From positions 1 to 37,963 of the IMG/VR virus record IMGVR_UViG_3300023174_000354: 37,963 nucleotides of DNA, one strand, 5' to 3'. Position 1 is the stretch's first letter; each line of letters starts with the position of its first letter. The notes below the pieces were generated by a model. That model saw nothing but the letters and a program-made list of their open reading frames with translations, did not search any database and had not been told where the DNA came from. Of this stretch, positions 36,787 to 37,963 are shown in pieces. Position numbers and translations under genes: made by a program. The stretch is from a virus.

Positions 36787-37025
36787 CAGAAACGACAACA
36801 GAACGCCAGCCGCTTACGCCCCGTCAGACGGACGTGAAAAACTGGATCAGCGGCTACATCGACACGCACGGCTTCTCGCCGACGATTCGCGAGATCCAGC
36901 ACGCCTACGGCTGGAAGACGCCTAACGCTGCCAAGTGCCACTTGGAACCGCTTCGCAAGAAAGGCCATGTGACGTGGCAGGAAGGCTGCTCGCGGACTAT
37001 TCGCGTGATCGGGGGTGACGCATGA
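36783..37025 (+). CDS. LexA-like winged-helix protein, domain only (copy 2)
   Basis: 80 residues from ATG 36783 (ATGA overlap). PLTPRQTDVKNWISGYIDTH, then GFSPTIREIQHAYGWKTPNA then AKCHLEPLRKKGHVTWQ and a wing SRTIRVIGGD give the full LexA DNA-binding domain and nothing else; the self-cleaving part is missing. In copy 1 (1-153) the equivalent turn is YSPTVREIAKAM. It lies just before a small protein and the second membrane peptide. It may occupy SOS boxes or phage operators without being cleaved on damage. Confidence 0.75.
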   Translation: MTETTTERQPLTPRQTDVKNWISGYIDTHGFSPTIREIQHAYGWKTPNAAKCHLEPLRKKGHVTWQEGCSRTIRVIGGDA

Positions 37026-37213
37026 GCGGTGAGTTTGAATACCTCGGCGCGCCGCTTGACGTTGTGCAAGCCCTGATGGATCGCGCGTGGGACGACAACG
37101 TTGACGACGACACGCGGCAGCTGCTCGAGCTCGGAGCGAAGACGCTTGAGCACACGCTGGACAGGTGCATCAAGCTGGCGTCTGTCATCGAAAAGACGGA
37201 GGCCGGGCTGTGA
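37022..37213 (+). CDS. Small acidic helical protein
   Basis: 63 residues from ATG 37022 (ATGA overlap). PLDVVQALMDRAWDDNVDDD then TRQLLELGAKTLEHTLDRCI is helical and acidic, and may mediate protein contact. It sits between the LexA-like domain and the membrane peptide. No family recognised. Tight overlaps with both neighbours support that it is expressed. Confidence 0.5.
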   Translation: MSGEFEYLGAPLDVVQALMDRAWDDNVDDDTRQLLELGAKTLEHTLDRCIKLASVIEKTEAGL

Positions 37214-37476
37214 ACGACATCGCCCTCATCTTCGTCGGCTCAATACTCCACGCCGCGACGTTCGCGGCTGGCATTTCGGTTGGTATACGTCTCAGAAAGG
37301 ACACGAGACATGGCGACAACAACGAAGGAACGAAAGACCAGACCTGGTGGCATACGCCTATCAGCACCGGCGTTGAAAGAGGCGTTGGCTGCGGTAGCCA
37401 GTGCCGTACCGACAAAAAGCCCACGCCCCATTCTGCAGAACGTGCTCCTTTCGGGCGGAGTTCTGTCTGGGAGTGA
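37210..37476 (+). CDS. Small single-helix membrane peptide (copy 2)
   Basis: Starts at GTG 37210 overlapping the previous TGA. Residues about 3-26 are one membrane helix (NDIALIFVGSILHAATFAAG), followed by VGIRLRKDTRHGDN. It resembles copy 1 at 150-311, with ATF..G..VGI..RKD..H kept. The frame stays open to 37476 and overlaps the clamp gene (from 37310) by 167 bases in another frame. The tail after about residue 33 is low-complexity and may simply follow from clamp coding constraint. The GAAAGGA that serves the clamp lies in the RKD codons. Confidence 0.55.
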   Translation: MNDIALIFVGSILHAATFAAGISVGIRLRKDTRHGDNNEGTKDQTWWHTPISTGVERGVGCGSQCRTDKKPTPHSAERAPFGRSSVWE

Positions 37477-37963
37477 CCTTGAGATCCGCATTGACGTTGA
37501 AGTGGAGGCCGACCCGTCTCTGACTGTGCTGCTGCCACGCGACCGGCTGCAGGCGATCCTCGGATCTGTGACGGCTGACGAGATCACGCTGACGCCTGAC
37601 GGCACCTCGTGCGTCATCTCGGCTGGCCGTGGCACGTGGACGCTGCCGACCGAGGATGCCGCCGAGTATCCGACGTGGGAGCCCGTGGCGCTCAAGCCGA
37701 TCACGCGGATGCCAGCCGACCAGTTCGTGCGGGCTGTCCGTGGCGTCGTGTTTGCCACCGACAACGAGTCCAGCCGGTACGCTCTCGGTGCGGTGCTCAT
37801 TGAGGTGGCCGGCGACGTTGTCACGCTCGTGGCAACTGACGGCAGGCGGCTCGCGTCTGTCACCTGCGAGCACGACCAGGCCGTGGACGACTCGCAGACG
37901 CTGGTGCCAGCACGGGCGATGGAAATCATTGCAAGGCTCGCGGATCACGCTGGTGACGCTGGC
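37310..37963 (+). CDS. dnaN: DNA polymerase III beta sliding clamp (3' truncated by window end)
   Basis: 218 codons are visible, ending at the window edge in frame. ALKEALAAVASAVPTKSPRP then ILQNVLLSGG is the clamp domain 1 entry. YALGAVLIEVAGDVVTLVAT then DGRRLASVTCEH carries the clamp hallmark ATDGRRLA of domain 2, preceded by VRGVVFATDNESSRYALG. A full clamp is about 370 residues, so domain 3 lies beyond the window. ATG 37310 has GAAAGGA (37295-37301) eight bases upstream, inside the membrane-peptide gene. The ring would tether DNA polymerase on phage DNA. The style resembles planctomycete clamps. Confidence 0.9.
   Translation, partial: MATTTKERKTRPGGIRLSAPALKEALAAVASAVPTKSPRPILQNVLLSGGVLSGSDLEIRIDVEVEADPSLTVLLPRDRLQAILGSVTADEITLTPDGTSCVISAGRGTWTLPTEDAAEYPTWEPVALKPITRMPADQFVRAVRGVVFATDNESSRYALGAVLIEVAGDVVTLVATDGRRLASVTCEHDQAVDDSQTLVPARAMEIIARLADHAGDAG

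Noticed and set aside
35949-36968. Long minus-strand frame of 339 codons
   Set aside because: It lies opposite the initiator and LexA-like genes, which have clear domains, good starts and overlaps; it has no ribosome site and a low-complexity Ser/Arg product.
1-37963. Circular closure of the window
   Set aside because: Joining the end to base 1 does not supply the missing third domain of the clamp or the first helix of the LexA-like protein; sequence continues on at least one side.

Overview
This window is most of a temperate, long-tailed (siphovirus-type) phage genome organised like HK97. Both ends are cut: a LexA-like gene is probably truncated at base 1, and a DNA polymerase III beta-clamp gene runs off base 37963. 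All genes but one are on the + strand and tightly packed, with many ATGA, GTGA and TAATG stop/start overlaps. The GC content looks like roughly 58-60%. I infer a host in the Planctomycetota living in water. The reasons are the style of the beta clamp and LexA-like domains, the integrase style, a Cys-rich protein with a GPGTEL motif, and a short protein of the RGNYAGIGYTY type known from aquatic phages. This assignment rests on recognition by eye and needs a database search.

Layout: (1) 1-2550: LexA-like winged helix, a one-helix membrane peptide, a PD-(D/E)XK nuclease, a SAM methyltransferase, a GT-A-like glycosyltransferase and a small possible DNA-binding protein. (2) 2595-5693: an envelope/lysis-like island with membrane proteins, a membrane-anchored papain-type cysteine peptidase, a GlsB/YeaQ-type membrane protein and a secreted zinc-ribbon protein; no classical peptidoglycan hydrolase is recognisable. 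(3) 5696-9440: tail fibre and adhesin genes. (4) 9440-15254: HNH nuclease, terminase small and large subunits, portal, prohead protease, zinc-finger peptide and major capsid protein, closed by a strong hairpin. (5) 15336-25832: a second glycosyltransferase, connectors, tail completion and tube proteins, the G/GT chaperone with a textbook -1 slippery heptamer, a tape measure split by a frameshift, and tail-tip proteins. (6) 25842-28442: small proteins, a metallophosphoesterase and a Nmad1/DUF1599-like protein. (7) 28503-29920: a leftward tyrosine integrase and a divergent HTH protein, with a control region holding promoters and AGTGTACAG repeats. (8) 29964-37963: the early region, with small genes, dyad operators embedded in promoters, a RecT-like annealing protein, a GIY-YIG-type nuclease, a winged helix protein, a ParB-methyltransferase fusion, a replication initiator carrying dyads inside its gene, a second LexA-like protein, a second membrane peptide and the clamp.

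The early region appears to supply recombination, DNA methylation, origin recognition and a clamp for replication. The late region packages DNA through HNH/TerS/TerL and builds the head and tail. Two glycosyltransferases and a methyltransferase among structural genes suggest the virion or the cell surface is glycosylated. The integrase lies between phage genes on both sides, so the sequence most likely represents the unintegrated or virion form.

Points most worth a second look: the in-gene origin candidate with dyads resembling the early promoter operators; a duplicated LexA/membrane-peptide module whose Shine-Dalgarno lies inside the membrane-peptide gene; a clamp in a genome of modest size; the papain-like enzyme in the lysis position; SHOCT-like repeats in the tape measure; and the tape-measure frameshift.
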